A stretch of 64,000 nt of DNA. It comes from F1-60-MAGs104 sp964355975. Its GTDB lineage: Bacteria; Planctomycetota; Phycisphaerae; Phycisphaerales; SM1A02. The notes beneath the pieces were generated by a model, which saw only the letters and a program-made list of their open reading frames with translations, was not told the DNA's origin and did not search any database. A program made the position numbers and the translations under genes. The stretch lies in assembly GCA_964355975.1 (NCBI GenBank), contig CAYHFW010000003.1, positions 109,070 through 173,069 on the forward strand. The letters are read 5' to 3'. Below, one piece after another: positions 33,638 to 42,938 of the stretch; position 1 is the first letter of the stretch; each line of letters starts with the position of its first letter.

Positions 33638-34317
33638 GCCGCTCCAATCTTCGCCAGCGGGGGTTGATCACCGCGTGAAATGTTCATCGCAAGTTGCTCG
33701 AGCGCCACGCTGACGTCGACGTTGGTCACACTGACCCCTTCAGTCACAGCGAGGCGCACCGGAGCAAAGTTCAGGATGCCACGAACACCCGCCGCACAGA
33801 GTTGCGACGCGACGGCTTGGGCTCCATCGCGCGGCACCGCGAGTATCGCGATCGTGACATGGTGTGCGCGAACACTCTTGCGCAGCGCGCTCATGGATTG
33901 CACTTCGAATTGGCCGATGCGCTTGCCGACGACTCGCTCATCTGCATCGAGTACTGCAACGATGCGAAAGCCCTGCGCGGCGAATCCGCCATATCCCAGC
34001 AGCGCTCGACCGATGTTTCCTGCGCCGATGAGCAGCGTCGGCCAGCGGCGATCCGTTCCGATGACGCCTCGAATGGCCTCAAGCAATGAAGCGCAGTCGT
34101 AACCAACGCCCGACTGTCCGCCCTCGCTCGATCGTCCAACATGCACCACCCACGAGAGGTCTTTGCGCACTTGTGCGCTCGAAACTCCAAGCGCTTCGCC
34201 GAGCGCACGCGAGCTGACCGTGACCTCACCTGACGCGATCATCAACTGCATCTCGCGCAGATAGAGGCTCAAACGGTGCGCGGTCGGCCGCGGGATTCGA
34301 AGGTCCTTGGATGGCAC
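33634..34317 (-). CDS. rex: Redox-sensing transcriptional repressor Rex
   Basis: 227 aa. Winged helix at the N-terminus (about 8-60, RLSLYLREMQLMIASGEVTVSSRALGEALG with VSSAQVRKDLSWV), then the NAD(H)-binding Rossmann domain (LLIGAGNIGRALLGY) and VAVLDADERVVGKRIG, matching Rex, which releases DNA when NADH/NAD+ rises. It is the first gene of a three-gene unit with two lipoproteins. No palindrome of the usual TTGTGA-N6-TCACAA type is seen at its own start in the short 28-bp gap to metF. Confidence 0.95.
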   Translation of the reverse strand: MPSKDLRIPRPTAHRLSLYLREMQLMIASGEVTVSSRALGEALGVSSAQVRKDLSWVVHVGRSSEGGQSGVGYDCASLLEAIRGVIGTDRRWPTLLIGAGNIGRALLGYGGFAAQGFRIVAVLDADERVVGKRIGQFEVQSMSALRKSVRAHHVTIAILAVPRDGAQAVASQLCAAGVRGILNFAPVRLAVTEGVSVTNVDVSVALEQLAMNISRGDQPPLAKIGAA

Positions 34318-34345
34318 CTCATGAGTCTAGTGCTAGAGTCTCGCC

Positions 34346-35254
34346 ATGCATCTCGTCGATGTTCTCGCGCGCGACTCGTTCACTGCAAGCTTTGAGTTCT
34401 TTCCTCCCAAGCAGCCGGGCGGATGGGATGCGCTCTTCGGTTCGATCGCTGAGTTTGGATTGCTGAAGCCCTCGTTCGTCTCGGTCACCTACGGAGCAGG
34501 TGGCTCGACGCGGCAGTTCACACACGACCTCGTTGTACGCATCCAAAAAGAGAGTGGACTCGAGGCGATGCCGCATCTGACCTGTGTCAATCACACGCGC
34601 GGCGAGATTGATGAGATTCTCACGCGTTACGCCGAAGCAGGCGTCTCGAACATCCTTGCGCTTCGCGGCGATGCCCCCGCCGGGAGCACCTCGTCATCGA
34701 GCGACTTCGCGCACGCGAGCGATCTCGTGCGTGCGGTGCGCGACTTTTCAGCGCGTGGCCAACACCCCGATGCGCGCGGATTTGGAATCGCAGTTGCTGG
34801 ATATCCCGAGGGACATCCACAAACACCCAACACGCTCTTGCAAATGGACCACCTCAAGGCGAAGTGCGATGCGGGCGCAGATCTCATCATCTCGCAGTTG
34901 TTCTTCGACAACCATGCTTTTTTCGATTGGCGTGAACGGTGCGAACTCGCTGGCATCAAGACGCCGATTCTCGCTGGAATCATGCCTGTGACGACGCTTG
35001 CGGGGCTCAAGCGAATGGCTGACCTCGCGGGTGGAACGCGCTTTCCTGCTGCGCTTCTGCGCGCGGTGCGACGGGCACAGGATGACGCTGATGCTGTTGG
35101 GCGTGTGGGCGTGCACTGGGCGACAGAACAATGCCGCAGCCTGCTCGATCATGGAGTGCGCGGAATTCACTTCTACACACTCAATAAGAGCGATGCCACG
35201 CGAAAGATCTATGAGAATCTTGGAGTGCGCACCACCGACGCGCTTCGTCAGTGA
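34346..35254 (+). CDS. metF: Methylenetetrahydrofolate reductase
   Basis: 302 aa. FAD enzyme that reduces 5,10-methylene-THF to 5-methyl-THF for methionine synthesis. TIM barrel with FEFFPPKQPGGWD at the N-terminus, VSVTYGAGGSTRQFT, HLTCVNHTRGEI, LALRGDAPAG and DLIISQLFFDN, all standard. It is divergent from rex with only 28 bp between starts, so both promoters lie within overlapping DNA. No S-box or cobalamin riboswitch fits in that gap. Confidence 0.96.
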   Translation: MHLVDVLARDSFTASFEFFPPKQPGGWDALFGSIAEFGLLKPSFVSVTYGAGGSTRQFTHDLVVRIQKESGLEAMPHLTCVNHTRGEIDEILTRYAEAGVSNILALRGDAPAGSTSSSSDFAHASDLVRAVRDFSARGQHPDARGFGIAVAGYPEGHPQTPNTLLQMDHLKAKCDAGADLIISQLFFDNHAFFDWRERCELAGIKTPILAGIMPVTTLAGLKRMADLAGGTRFPAALLRAVRRAQDDADAVGRVGVHWATEQCRSLLDHGVRGIHFYTLNKSDATRKIYENLGVRTTDALRQ

Positions 35255-35279
35255 ATCGTCAGTAACTCACAATTGAACG

Positions 35280-37067
35280 CTACGGCGCAACTGGCGCAAC
35301 GGCTGGTGCAGCGGCTGGCGCTTCAACTGGCGCGGCCGCTGGCGTGCGAGGCGCTTCGAGCCAGATCACTCTCAGCGCGTGCGTCAGCACTGCATCACTC
35401 GAGTCGCGTTCCATGAGAGCGAGTCCCTTCTCAACGAGCGCGCGATCTCCCAATTGATGGCCCGCATATGCGGCGACGAGCCCGTACTCGCTCGCGTACT
35501 TCGACCCCTCACCGCGTTCGAGTGATGTCTTTCCAATCTCAGCGATGCGCGCTTGCGATCCAAGAATGTCCATTCCGTAGCGGGTGTCGATCATCTCAGG
35601 CCACTCTGTGAAGAGGCGACGCAACGATGTCGCAGCAGAGAGTTGCAAGCCTGCAGCCATCTGGGCATTTGCCAGCCCCGCCGCTGGAAGGGGATGCGAA
35701 GGTGCAATCTGTGCAGCGGTCGTAAAGATTTTCTCTGCAGAGATGTACCTGCCGCTGCGCATCGCCCGATCGGCCGTTTGCAGAATCGTGTCGAGCGCCT
35801 CGCGTGTTCCCGCATCGAGTTGATTCAGTACCTCGCCGTGCGCGAGCAACAGATAAGCCTCGTCTGCAGTCAGTTTTCGCAAGAGCTTCGAAGGTTTTTC
35901 CTTGGCTGGATCACCTGGAGCAATCTGGGTCGCTGACTTGTTCGCATCGGTTGTCTGCCCCTCCTCTGCGGTGACTGGCAGTTCGGCTGCGCGTTTGTCT
36001 GGATCTTCGACCGCGCCGCGTGATCCGAGCAAACGGTCGGTCTCGTCGATGGGAGTGGTCGGACCAAGTTGCATGCGCGCGCGAAGGTCTCCGATGATGC
36101 CAAAAGTTGTGCCGAGTGCCTCGGCCTCTTCGATCGCTGCTGCGTCCGCTGATTTTTGAGTTCTGCTGTAGCGCTCAGCGACCGATCCGAAGACGCGGTC
36201 GTATGGCGCGCGCACATCGCGTTGCTCGGGAGCAACCGCCGTCGCCCCAGCCGACGATGCGGCGTTCGCAGGCGGATTGTTCGCGGCAGTCTTTCCACTC
36301 GAGAGTGGCGAGAGATACGAGCGCAAGATCTTCTCGCCACTCGCCCGACCAGATCGAAAGTCTGATCGAAGCAGTGCGCTTCCGTAAATGCCATGATTGA
36401 GCGACTCGATGAAGTCATCGGTCGGCGCCAACACCACCCCACTGAATGGAACCGCGATCAGTCGCGAGGTGCGATTGTCCCCGGTTCGCATCACCCCAAC
36501 TGTCATCGGTTGATACCCCGTGACGAAATCTGTGTTCGTCGCGCTCTGGCGAGTCATCAAGTCGAGTCGAATGCGGCCATTGTTCTCGAGCGTTCTTGCG
36601 GGCTGGACGAGCCCTTGATCTCTGCCAGAGGTCGTCAGCATCGCCGAGTTGACAGCCGTGTTGGTTGCGCCATTCGTCGTCGGATTGTTGCCCACAAAGT
36701 CTCGGCGAAATGCCGTGACTCCGATGCCGGTTGCCACGCTGAACCGATCGTTCATCGAAATGTTGGCGAGCGCATCTGCGCTTGTTGTCGAAGAATTCGC
36801 GCGAAACGCGCGCGTCGAGTCGCCTGCCGTTGCTCCACGAAAATCTTCAGCCGCTGTGTAGCCGACGCTTCCGCGAAAACCGCGACCCCCTGCCACGTCG
36901 CCAGTCACAACGAGGTTGCGCGATCGATAGTCGGGACGCGCAGTTGCTGAATTGGCTGCAGCCGCCTGCTGAACTCCGCGGTCGAGGGTGGTTGCGCTGC
37001 CCCGAGCCAGGTTGCCATCGAGGGCATTCTGTGAAATCGTCAGGGAGAGCAGCATCGAACTCAACAT
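35280..37067 (-). CDS. Large exported protein with TPR-like C-terminal part
   Basis: 595 aa from ATG 37067 (residues MLSSMLLSLTISQNALDG, a short hydrophobic stretch); a start at 37094 is also open. The N-terminal 200 residues are rich in Ala/Thr/Ser/Asn and look extracellular. The middle carries basic low-complexity stretches. From about residue 400 there are helical repeats of TPR type (EAYLLLAHGEVLNQLDAGTREAL, AEKIFTTAAQIAPSHPLPAAGLANAQ). The tail is Pro/Ala (AAPAVAPVAP). Function unknown. Its start is only 25 bp from the start of the divergent gene at 37093. Confidence 0.65.
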   Translation of the reverse strand: MLSSMLLSLTISQNALDGNLARGSATTLDRGVQQAAAANSATARPDYRSRNLVVTGDVAGGRGFRGSVGYTAAEDFRGATAGDSTRAFRANSSTTSADALANISMNDRFSVATGIGVTAFRRDFVGNNPTTNGATNTAVNSAMLTTSGRDQGLVQPARTLENNGRIRLDLMTRQSATNTDFVTGYQPMTVGVMRTGDNRTSRLIAVPFSGVVLAPTDDFIESLNHGIYGSALLRSDFRSGRASGEKILRSYLSPLSSGKTAANNPPANAASSAGATAVAPEQRDVRAPYDRVFGSVAERYSRTQKSADAAAIEEAEALGTTFGIIGDLRARMQLGPTTPIDETDRLLGSRGAVEDPDKRAAELPVTAEEGQTTDANKSATQIAPGDPAKEKPSKLLRKLTADEAYLLLAHGEVLNQLDAGTREALDTILQTADRAMRSGRYISAEKIFTTAAQIAPSHPLPAAGLANAQMAAGLQLSAATSLRRLFTEWPEMIDTRYGMDILGSQARIAEIGKTSLERGEGSKYASEYGLVAAYAGHQLGDRALVEKGLALMERDSSDAVLTHALRVIWLEAPRTPAAAPVEAPAAAPAVAPVAP

Positions 37068-37092
37068 TTGCTTCAAGTGTACAACCTGACAC

Positions 37093-37716
37093 ATGCCAAA
37101 ACGCGCGGCATCTTCGAATCGACTCAGTCCAATCGCACTCATTGCGACATTGGCAATGGTCGCAGCGAGTGTTTTCATTGGAGTCTTTGGACCGCGACTC
37201 TCTGAGCGATCGCAGAGCGCGCTTGTTCCGCTTGGCGACGTTGCACAACAGGCGCGCGACATCCAAACACGAATGCAGTTCGACGCAGTGCATCGACCAA
37301 TCGGTTCGCCAAACCCATCGCGCGAAATGCTTGCCGCCCTCTGCGCGCATGCGCTCTTGGGTGCGTGGCGTCCCCCCGACCTCTCAGCCGAGGGCTACCT
37401 CTTGGTCGCTGCACAGCCAACATCGCTCATCGCGGACGAGCCCTCGGTCGCACTCTTGTATGAACTCACCGACGAGGGGGCAGACCAATTTCTGACCCTC
37501 TTGGCCACCGCCGATCATGCGCAGTTCGCGAGCTTCGACGAGTATGGTCGGATCGAGCCGCTCGCGGTCGGCCGCGCGATTGTTGAGCCCGACGATGTGA
37601 CCGATCCACTGTCGAGCGCGACGCTCGTCTGGAGTGATGGCACGCTATTGATTCTTGCGCGCGCGGCAAGCGAAGCATCGCTTGAATCGCTGCGCGCAGC
37701 GTTGGGTGCCCCATAG
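37093..37716 (+). CDS. Membrane-anchored hypothetical protein, 207 aa
   Basis: An N-terminal transmembrane segment (about 15-33, ALIATLAMVAASVFIGVFG) is followed by an exported domain of about 170 residues with mixed alpha/beta content (LLAALCAHALLGAW, SVALLYELTDEGADQFLTLL, ATLVWSDGTLLILARAASE). No family recognised. It is 21 bp upstream of metG on the same strand and may be transcribed with it. Start chosen as the first ATG before the membrane segment. Confidence 0.62.
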   Translation: MPKRAASSNRLSPIALIATLAMVAASVFIGVFGPRLSERSQSALVPLGDVAQQARDIQTRMQFDAVHRPIGSPNPSREMLAALCAHALLGAWRPPDLSAEGYLLVAAQPTSLIADEPSVALLYELTDEGADQFLTLLATADHAQFASFDEYGRIEPLAVGRAIVEPDDVTDPLSSATLVWSDGTLLILARAASEASLESLRAALGAP

Positions 37717-37737
37717 CCCCCTACTATTGCGCGACCC

Positions 37738-39312
37738 ATGAGCACGAGTGCATATATCACGACGCCGATCTACTACGTCAACGATCGGCCACACATTGGT
37801 CACGCATACACGACCACCATTTGTGATGTGTGGGCGCGCGGCTCGCGACTCATGGGTCGCGATGTGTTTTTTCTCACTGGCACCGATGAGCATGGATCAA
37901 AGGTCGAGAAGAGCGCTGCGGCTCGTGGCATCACACCTCAACAACTTGCCGACGAAAATGCTGCGGAGTTTCAGCGCGTGCTCGCAACATTTGCGCTCAC
38001 AAACTCTGACTTCATTCGCACCACGCAACAGCGGCATGAGCAGCAAGTGCAGGCGATGCTCACGCGACTGGTCGCCTCTGGAAGTGTTTACCTGGGCACC
38101 TTCGAAGGTTGGTACGACGAGGGACAAGAGGAGTACCACACCGAAACGCGCGCGCGCGAGATGGATTACAAGAGTCCCATCAGCGGAAAGCCGCTGACTC
38201 GCGCGACTGAGCAGAACTATTACTTCAAGCTCAGCGCGTTCGCAGAGCGCCTCGCGAAGCACTTCGCTGATAATCCCACATTTGTTCGCCCAAATGAACG
38301 GGCAAATGAAGTACTCGGACGGCTGCGCGACGGACTACAAGATGTTCCGATCACGCGCACCAATTTCACATGGGGCATCGCGATGCCTGATGCGCCAGGC
38401 CATGTTGTCTATGTGTGGATCGACGCGCTCTTGAACTACATCACCGCGCTCGGACTCGGCAACGCGAAGGGCGATGCCGACAACCGTGCGCGCTACTGGC
38501 CCGCCGACTATCACGTCGTGGGCAAAGAGATTCTCTGGTTTCACGCAGTGATCTGGCCCGCGCTTCTCATGGCCCTTGAATTGCCTCTTCCGAAGTGTGT
38601 GTACGCGCACTCTTTCTGGATCGCCAACGGACAGAAGATGAGCAAGTCGCTCGGCAACTTCGTCGACCTTGCAACGATCGAAGGATTCACCGCTCAGTAT
38701 GGGCTCGATGCGTGGCGTTGGTACATGGCGACGCAGGGTCCAATCGCTTCGGCCGATGCTGATTTCAATGCGCAGCACTTTCATGAGATCTACACCTACG
38801 ACCTCGTCAACACTGTCGGCAACTGTCCGAGTCGAATCGGAGCGATGATCGCGAAGTATTTCGACGGCAAGTTGCCCGCAGATGCTGACTCACCAGACCA
38901 CGGCGGATGGCCTGCTCTGTGCGAGGCGAGTGTGCGCGAGTGGCAGCGATGCCTTGCATCATTTGACTTGCACGGCGCGTCGCGCACTGGAATGGATTTG
39001 CTGCGCAAACTTGATGCGTTCATCAACGACACGCAGCCATTCAAACTTGCGAAAGATCCCGCCAACACTGCACGACTCGGCTCAATTCTGAATCAGTGCG
39101 CGCAGACGGTGCGCATCGCTGGCGTGTTGCTCGAACCCTTCTTGCCACACAAGATGGAAGAACTTGCGCGGGCATTTGGCGGAGTCGCGCCAACGGCAAC
39201 GCCATGGGCGACGCGCGCGCAGTACGGCACAATCTCGGTGGGGCATCCCATCGAGAAACTCGCGCTCTTTCCGCGCATCGATCGCGCAGCGTCAACTGCG
39301 GCGGCGACGTGA
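37738..39312 (+). CDS. metG: Methionyl-tRNA synthetase
   Basis: 524 aa. Class I synthetase: HIGH motif in VNDRPHIGHAYTTT, KMSKS in GQKMSKSLGNFVD, and FLTGTDEHGSKVEKSA. DYHVVGKEILWFHAVIWPALL is characteristic of MetRS. The region after the Rossmann half lacks the four-cysteine zinc knuckle and the protein has no C-terminal EMAP-type tRNA-binding domain, so it is a short form. Its last 21 bp overlap, tail to tail, with the PEP-CTERM-like gene. Confidence 0.96.
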   Translation: MSTSAYITTPIYYVNDRPHIGHAYTTTICDVWARGSRLMGRDVFFLTGTDEHGSKVEKSAAARGITPQQLADENAAEFQRVLATFALTNSDFIRTTQQRHEQQVQAMLTRLVASGSVYLGTFEGWYDEGQEEYHTETRAREMDYKSPISGKPLTRATEQNYYFKLSAFAERLAKHFADNPTFVRPNERANEVLGRLRDGLQDVPITRTNFTWGIAMPDAPGHVVYVWIDALLNYITALGLGNAKGDADNRARYWPADYHVVGKEILWFHAVIWPALLMALELPLPKCVYAHSFWIANGQKMSKSLGNFVDLATIEGFTAQYGLDAWRWYMATQGPIASADADFNAQHFHEIYTYDLVNTVGNCPSRIGAMIAKYFDGKLPADADSPDHGGWPALCEASVREWQRCLASFDLHGASRTGMDLLRKLDAFINDTQPFKLAKDPANTARLGSILNQCAQTVRIAGVLLEPFLPHKMEELARAFGGVAPTATPWATRAQYGTISVGHPIEKLALFPRIDRAASTAAAT

Positions 39313-39957
39313 TTTCGTGAAGAGTCCAGCGAGCCCCATGAGCGCGGCGACTCCAGGTGCTGGCACGGCGTGAATGTCGAGCGCAACTGCATCGAGCGAC
39401 ATGTTCACTGTGGTGCTGCCGAAGTCGACCACAAAACGGTTCGACTGAAGAGCGAGCGGCGCAACGACCCAACGCATCGCCCATGTTTGAATCTGTCCTT
39501 GACCGCCAGGTGCTGGGGTATCAGACCGCAGTTCAGTCGAGGTCGGTGCGAGGGCGACAGAACTTCCGTTGTTGTCAAAGATCGAGAAGCGAACCGAACT
39601 CAGATTCACTCCCGTTCCGACTGTTGAAAGATTCAGAACGACTTCGCTCACCGCGCCAGTCAGTCCTCCATAGATTGAAATCGAGAGCGGACCGCCTGCG
39701 CCGTAGAGGTTTCCCGTGCCAGTGATCAGCGCGCCGCCGCCGAAGTTGAACAGCGCGGCCGCGCTCTCTGTGCCTGCGTAGTTGGGAAGATTTGGACCGC
39801 CAAACGCGCTCGTGAATGTTTCCCATCCGTAGAAGTCTGCGCTCGAAGTTCCACGCCAAGTCGGAACATCTGGATTTACAAAGTCTGCAGATGCGACCGC
39901 GGTGATGAATGAAGCGCAACCAACGCCAGCGGCGCACAGCCAATTCAGAGTTGTCAT
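39292..39957 (-). CDS. Exported protein with PEP-CTERM-like (VPAPG) sorting tail
   Basis: 221 aa. Signal peptide (NWLCAAGVGCASFITAVASA), an extracellular jelly-roll-type domain (ADFYGWETFTSAFGGPNLPN, LYGAGGPLSISIYGGL), and the terminal tripartite signal: VPAPG motif, hydrophobic helix (VAALMGLAGLF) and basic end TKSRRRRS. This is the PEP-CTERM-like form typical of Phycisphaerae, processed by an exosortase/archaeosortase-like system. A Shine-Dalgarno AAGGA lies about 8 nt before the ATG. Convergent with metG; the 3' ends overlap by 21 bp. Confidence 0.83.
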   Translation of the reverse strand: MTTLNWLCAAGVGCASFITAVASADFVNPDVPTWRGTSSADFYGWETFTSAFGGPNLPNYAGTESAAALFNFGGGALITGTGNLYGAGGPLSISIYGGLTGAVSEVVLNLSTVGTGVNLSSVRFSIFDNNGSSVALAPTSTELRSDTPAPGGQGQIQTWAMRWVVAPLALQSNRFVVDFGSTTVNMSLDAVALDIHAVPAPGVAALMGLAGLFTKSRRRRS

Positions 39958-40084
39958 GAAACGTCCTTTTCTCTCAACCTTTTTCGAACAACATACGAGT
40001 CACTCCCACTGTAGAGGTGCCAAGCCAAAAGTCAAAAGAGACCTCACAAAATGTCCAGATTCGCAGTTTGCGCTTGCGTCCACG
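39958..40084. other. Upstream region of the PEP-CTERM-like gene; no gene seen
   Basis: Non-coding. It is AT-richer than its surroundings near the gene (CTTTTCTCTCAACCTTTTTC at 39967-39986) and carries the Shine-Dalgarno of the minus-strand gene. The rest of the gap to proS is filled by the repeat, tandem and hairpin features listed next. Confidence 0.5.
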
Positions 40085-40177
40085 CGGCGGAATCTTCGCT
40101 CGCGGCGAGTTCTCGAGACGAGCAAGTCTGCGCAGCTCGGCGAGAGCTGTTTGAGCCCCGAGTGAAGATTCCGTCGC
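40085..40177 (+). repeat. Short dispersed element, copy B (93 bp)
   Basis: Ends CGGCGGAATCTTCGCTCG and, inverted, CGAGTGAAGATTCCGTCGC. Internally identical in large part to copies at 24980-25072, 52601-52692 (inverted) and 63827-63919, with the same CTGCGCAGCTCGG core stem. It lies between two minus-strand genes, upstream of the PEP-CTERM-like gene and downstream of proS. Confidence 0.85.
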
Positions 40178-40240
40178 GATCACGCTTGTGTGAGCGCACT
40201 TCGCGATCACGATTGTGTGAGCGCGCCGCGATCACATTGT
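40178..40240 (+). repeat. Short tandem of GCGATCACGnTTGTGTGAGC
   Basis: Directly attached to the right end of copy B. The sequence GATCACGCTTGTGTGAGCGC is followed by GCGATCACGATTGTGTGAGC and then a partial third, GCGATCACATTG. The first nine bases match the tandem array at 52467-52601 read on the other strand (GCGATCACGCTTG). Confidence 0.7.
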
Positions 40241-40291
40241 CTTGAAACGGTGATCCAATGTCGAAAAACGACACTGTTTCACCGTTTCAAG
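40241..40291. repeat. Nested hairpin just downstream of proS
   Basis: Outer arms CTTGAAACGGTG (40241-40252) and CACCGTTTCAAG (40280-40291) are perfectly inverted; inner arms TGTCG and CGACA enclose AAAAA. It ends 6 bp from the proS stop (minus strand) and may act as a terminator or 3' stabiliser. It is a second copy of the hairpin at 13658-13707, with a change that keeps or improves pairing. Confidence 0.72.
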
Positions 40292-40296
40292 CAGTT

Positions 40297-41826
40297 TTAG
40301 TACGCCTTCGCCCACACAACACGGCGCGCACTCGGCTGGCCAGTAATCACGCATGTGCCAGTTTCACTTTTCCCGTCAATTGGAATACAGCGAATCGTTA
40401 CTCCGAGGCGTTCTTTCACTGCCGCTTCAACCTTCGGATCGCCGCAGAAATGCGCCAAAGCAAAGCCTCCGTGAATTGGAGTCGGAATATTTTCTGCCAC
40501 AACTGGTGCGGTGAAATATTCGTCGAACTCTTTGAGCGTATCGATTACTTTTGTGTGCTCTGCTTGAAACGCTTGCGCCTTCGCAAAGATGCCATCTTGA
40601 ATCTCTTGCAAGAGTGCGGCGATGCCATCGACGAATTCGCTTCGCTTGACTGCTGACTTCTCTTTGTGCGGTCGATCACGCCGCGCCATGAACACACTCT
40701 CTGCCGCAATGTCGCGCGGTCCAACTTCAACGCGCACGGGAACGCCCTTCTTGATCCAGCTCCATGTCTTGTCACCACCGCGCATATCGCGCGTGTCGAG
40801 TTCGACCTGCACTGGACGCCCGTCGAATGACTGCTTGCGCAGATCGTCGGCGAGTGTGCGCGTCCAACGATTCACCATCTCGACATCTTCTGCTTTGTGC
40901 GCCACAGGAATGATCACCACATGCGCAGGCGCCAACTTCGGAGGAAGCACGAGTCCGTCATCATCGGAGTGCGCCATGATCATTGCACCCACGAGGCGCG
41001 TGCTCACACCCCATGAGGTCGTCCATGCGAACTGTCGCTCGCCTTGTGCGTCAAGAAACTGAATCTCGCTCGCCTTCGCGAAGTTCTGTCCCAAGAAGTG
41101 GCTCGTTCCGGCTTGCAGTGCGCGGCGATCTTGCATCATGGCTTCGATGCAATAGGTGTCGACCGCTCCAGGAAAACGCTCGCCATCGGTCTTGGTGCCC
41201 TGCAAGACAGGCAGCGCCATCCACCCTTCGGCGAAGGCTGCGTAGACCTTGAGCATCTTCAACGTCTCTTCGACCGCTTCTTCGCGCGTCGCGTGGGCGG
41301 TGTGCCCCTCTTGCCACAAGAACTCAGTCGTTCGAAGAAAGAGTCGCGTGCGCATTTCCCACCGCACAACATTCGCCCACTGATTGATCAGGATCGGAAG
41401 ATCGCGATAACTCTGCACCCACTTCGCATAGGTCGCGCCAATGATCGTCTCAGACGTTGGGCGAACGACAAGCGGTTCTTCGAGCTCGCCTGCGGGGATG
41501 AGTTTTCCGTCGGGACCTGCCTCGAGGCGATGGTGGGTGACGACTGCGCACTCCTTTGCAAATCCATCGACGTGCGCCGCTTCTTTCTCGAGAAACGAAA
41601 CAGGAATGAACAGCGGAAAGTATGCGTTGCGATGGCCAGTCTCTTTGAACATGCCATCGAGCACGCGCTGCATGTTCTCCCAGATCGCATACCCCCACGG
41701 CTTGATCACCATGCATCCACGCACCGCTGAGTTCTCTGCGAGATCAGCCGCGCGGACGACTTGTTGATACCACTCAGAATAGTTTTCAGAACGCGTAGGA
41801 GTGATCGCTGTCGTTGGATTCGCCAT
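40297..41826 (-). CDS. proS: Prolyl-tRNA synthetase, archaeal/eukaryotic-like short type
   Basis: 509 aa, class II. Motif 2 region VVRPTSETIIGATYAKWVQSYRDLP and motif 3 region MIMAHSDDDGLVLPPKLAP are visible, as are MVIKPWGYAIWENMQ and RNAYFPLFIPVSFLEKEA. The protein lacks the about 180-residue insertion domain of the E. coli type and is of the archaeal/eukaryotic-like group that several bacteria carry. The C-terminal anticodon-binding domain ends with GTCVITGQPSARRVVWAKAY. The stop is followed by a nested hairpin. Confidence 0.95.
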   Translation of the reverse strand: MANPTTAITPTRSENYSEWYQQVVRAADLAENSAVRGCMVIKPWGYAIWENMQRVLDGMFKETGHRNAYFPLFIPVSFLEKEAAHVDGFAKECAVVTHHRLEAGPDGKLIPAGELEEPLVVRPTSETIIGATYAKWVQSYRDLPILINQWANVVRWEMRTRLFLRTTEFLWQEGHTAHATREEAVEETLKMLKVYAAFAEGWMALPVLQGTKTDGERFPGAVDTYCIEAMMQDRRALQAGTSHFLGQNFAKASEIQFLDAQGERQFAWTTSWGVSTRLVGAMIMAHSDDDGLVLPPKLAPAHVVIIPVAHKAEDVEMVNRWTRTLADDLRKQSFDGRPVQVELDTRDMRGGDKTWSWIKKGVPVRVEVGPRDIAAESVFMARRDRPHKEKSAVKRSEFVDGIAALLQEIQDGIFAKAQAFQAEHTKVIDTLKEFDEYFTAPVVAENIPTPIHGGFALAHFCGDPKVEAAVKERLGVTIRCIPIDGKSETGTCVITGQPSARRVVWAKAY

Positions 41827-41856
41827 GGGTCAAGCCTAGCGAAATCGACGAATCTT

Positions 41857-42876
41857 TCACGCGCGCGCAATGCGGCGACTCATCGCGAGCGCCATCTGTT
41901 GTGGTGTTTCGACGAGCGCCTTGCGTGACTCATCGCGCGCAATGCGAACCGCGCGCGAACGCAGGTTGATTGCGCGCCGTGCGACCGCGCGACCCTCAGG
42001 ACTTGTTTGGTCAATCATCTCGGCGAGCATTCCCAAGTCGCGTGCACGGCCAAGCTGTTCTGCCGCGGTGCGAAGACGCTTGCGAGCGACCAACTGCTGA
42101 GGTGTCGCGCACAGCGCGAGTGCGCCGAGTTGGTCAGCGAGTCGCTGGTAGTGCTTGCGCGTCTCGTGCAACCACGACTCTGCTCGCCCGAGCCACTCTT
42201 GACTAGCGCACGTTCTCGCACGAGCCCATGTCAGCGCAAGTTGCTGAGTGATTTCGTGCCAATCGATGGGCGCGCCCGACGCGAGGCGCATCGAACGCTG
42301 CGCGGCTGTCACCTCGGAAAGCACATCACGAATCGCCTGAGTATCCAATTCCACCTGCCCACCTGCGATCTGATGAATCGAAGGCGATGTCAGCGGACGC
42401 CCCTTCAGCGCGCAGAGTTCTTCGAGCAGCAACGCGAGCGCGTCGCGTTGTCGTGCCTCTGCGAGTCCCGCCTTGGCATTTCGAATCGAGAGTCGCGCTG
42501 CACCCTGGCCGCGCACGAATCCAGAGCGCAAGAGATCGCGCAGAGCACGCAGTCGCTTGAGTCCGCGCCGAGCACGGTGAATTCCTTCGAGTCGATCTGC
42601 GCTTGCCGCAGTTTGGTCGAGCGCACGATCAATTCCACCGCGAACAACTGCAAACTCTTCAAGAAGCACCGCGCGCGCACTCACCCGTGCATTCTGCTTG
42701 GGATCGAGCCGCGCAGCAGGTTGATCGCATGCGCTCAGGGCGCCGCCCGAACCCGCTGCAATCTCTGATGGAGTTGCTTCGCGCGAAGCCTGCTTGTCAT
42801 CTTGGCGCTTGATCGCATCAAGTGCCTGCCGCGGAGCAACCTTCACGCGACCTCGACGTGCGACATCGTTCATCTG
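41857..42876 (-). CDS. CHAD-domain protein
   Basis: 339 aa from ATG 42876 (MNDVARRGRVKVAPRQ); the open frame extends upstream but lies within the non-coding gap and the neighbouring lipoprotein gene. The CHAD helical domain shows its basic histidine/arginine motifs: IHRARRGLKRLRALRDLLRS, SWLHETRKHYQRLADQL and ARRAINLRSRAVRIARDE. CHAD proteins bind phosphate polymers such as polyphosphate in known members. Here there is no CYTH partner or ppk gene in view, so the role is only suggested by the family. It is 30 bp upstream of proS. Confidence 0.8.
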   Translation of the reverse strand, partial: QMNDVARRGRVKVAPRQALDAIKRQDDKQASREATPSEIAAGSGGALSACDQPAARLDPKQNARVSARAVLLEEFAVVRGGIDRALDQTAASADRLEGIHRARRGLKRLRALRDLLRSGFVRGQGAARLSIRNAKAGLAEARQRDALALLLEELCALKGRPLTSPSIHQIAGGQVELDTQAIRDVLSEVTAAQRSMRLASGAPIDWHEITQQLALTWARARTCASQEWLGRAESWLHETRKHYQRLADQLGALALCATPQQLVARKRLRTAAEQLGRARDLGMLAEMIDQTSPEGRAVARRAINLRSRAVRIARDESRKALVETPQQMALAMSRRIARA

Positions 42877-42938
42877 CTTTGATCCCCCGCCGTGAAAGCA
42901 AGCATGCAAGACGAACGTGATCTCATTTGCGGTGCCTG

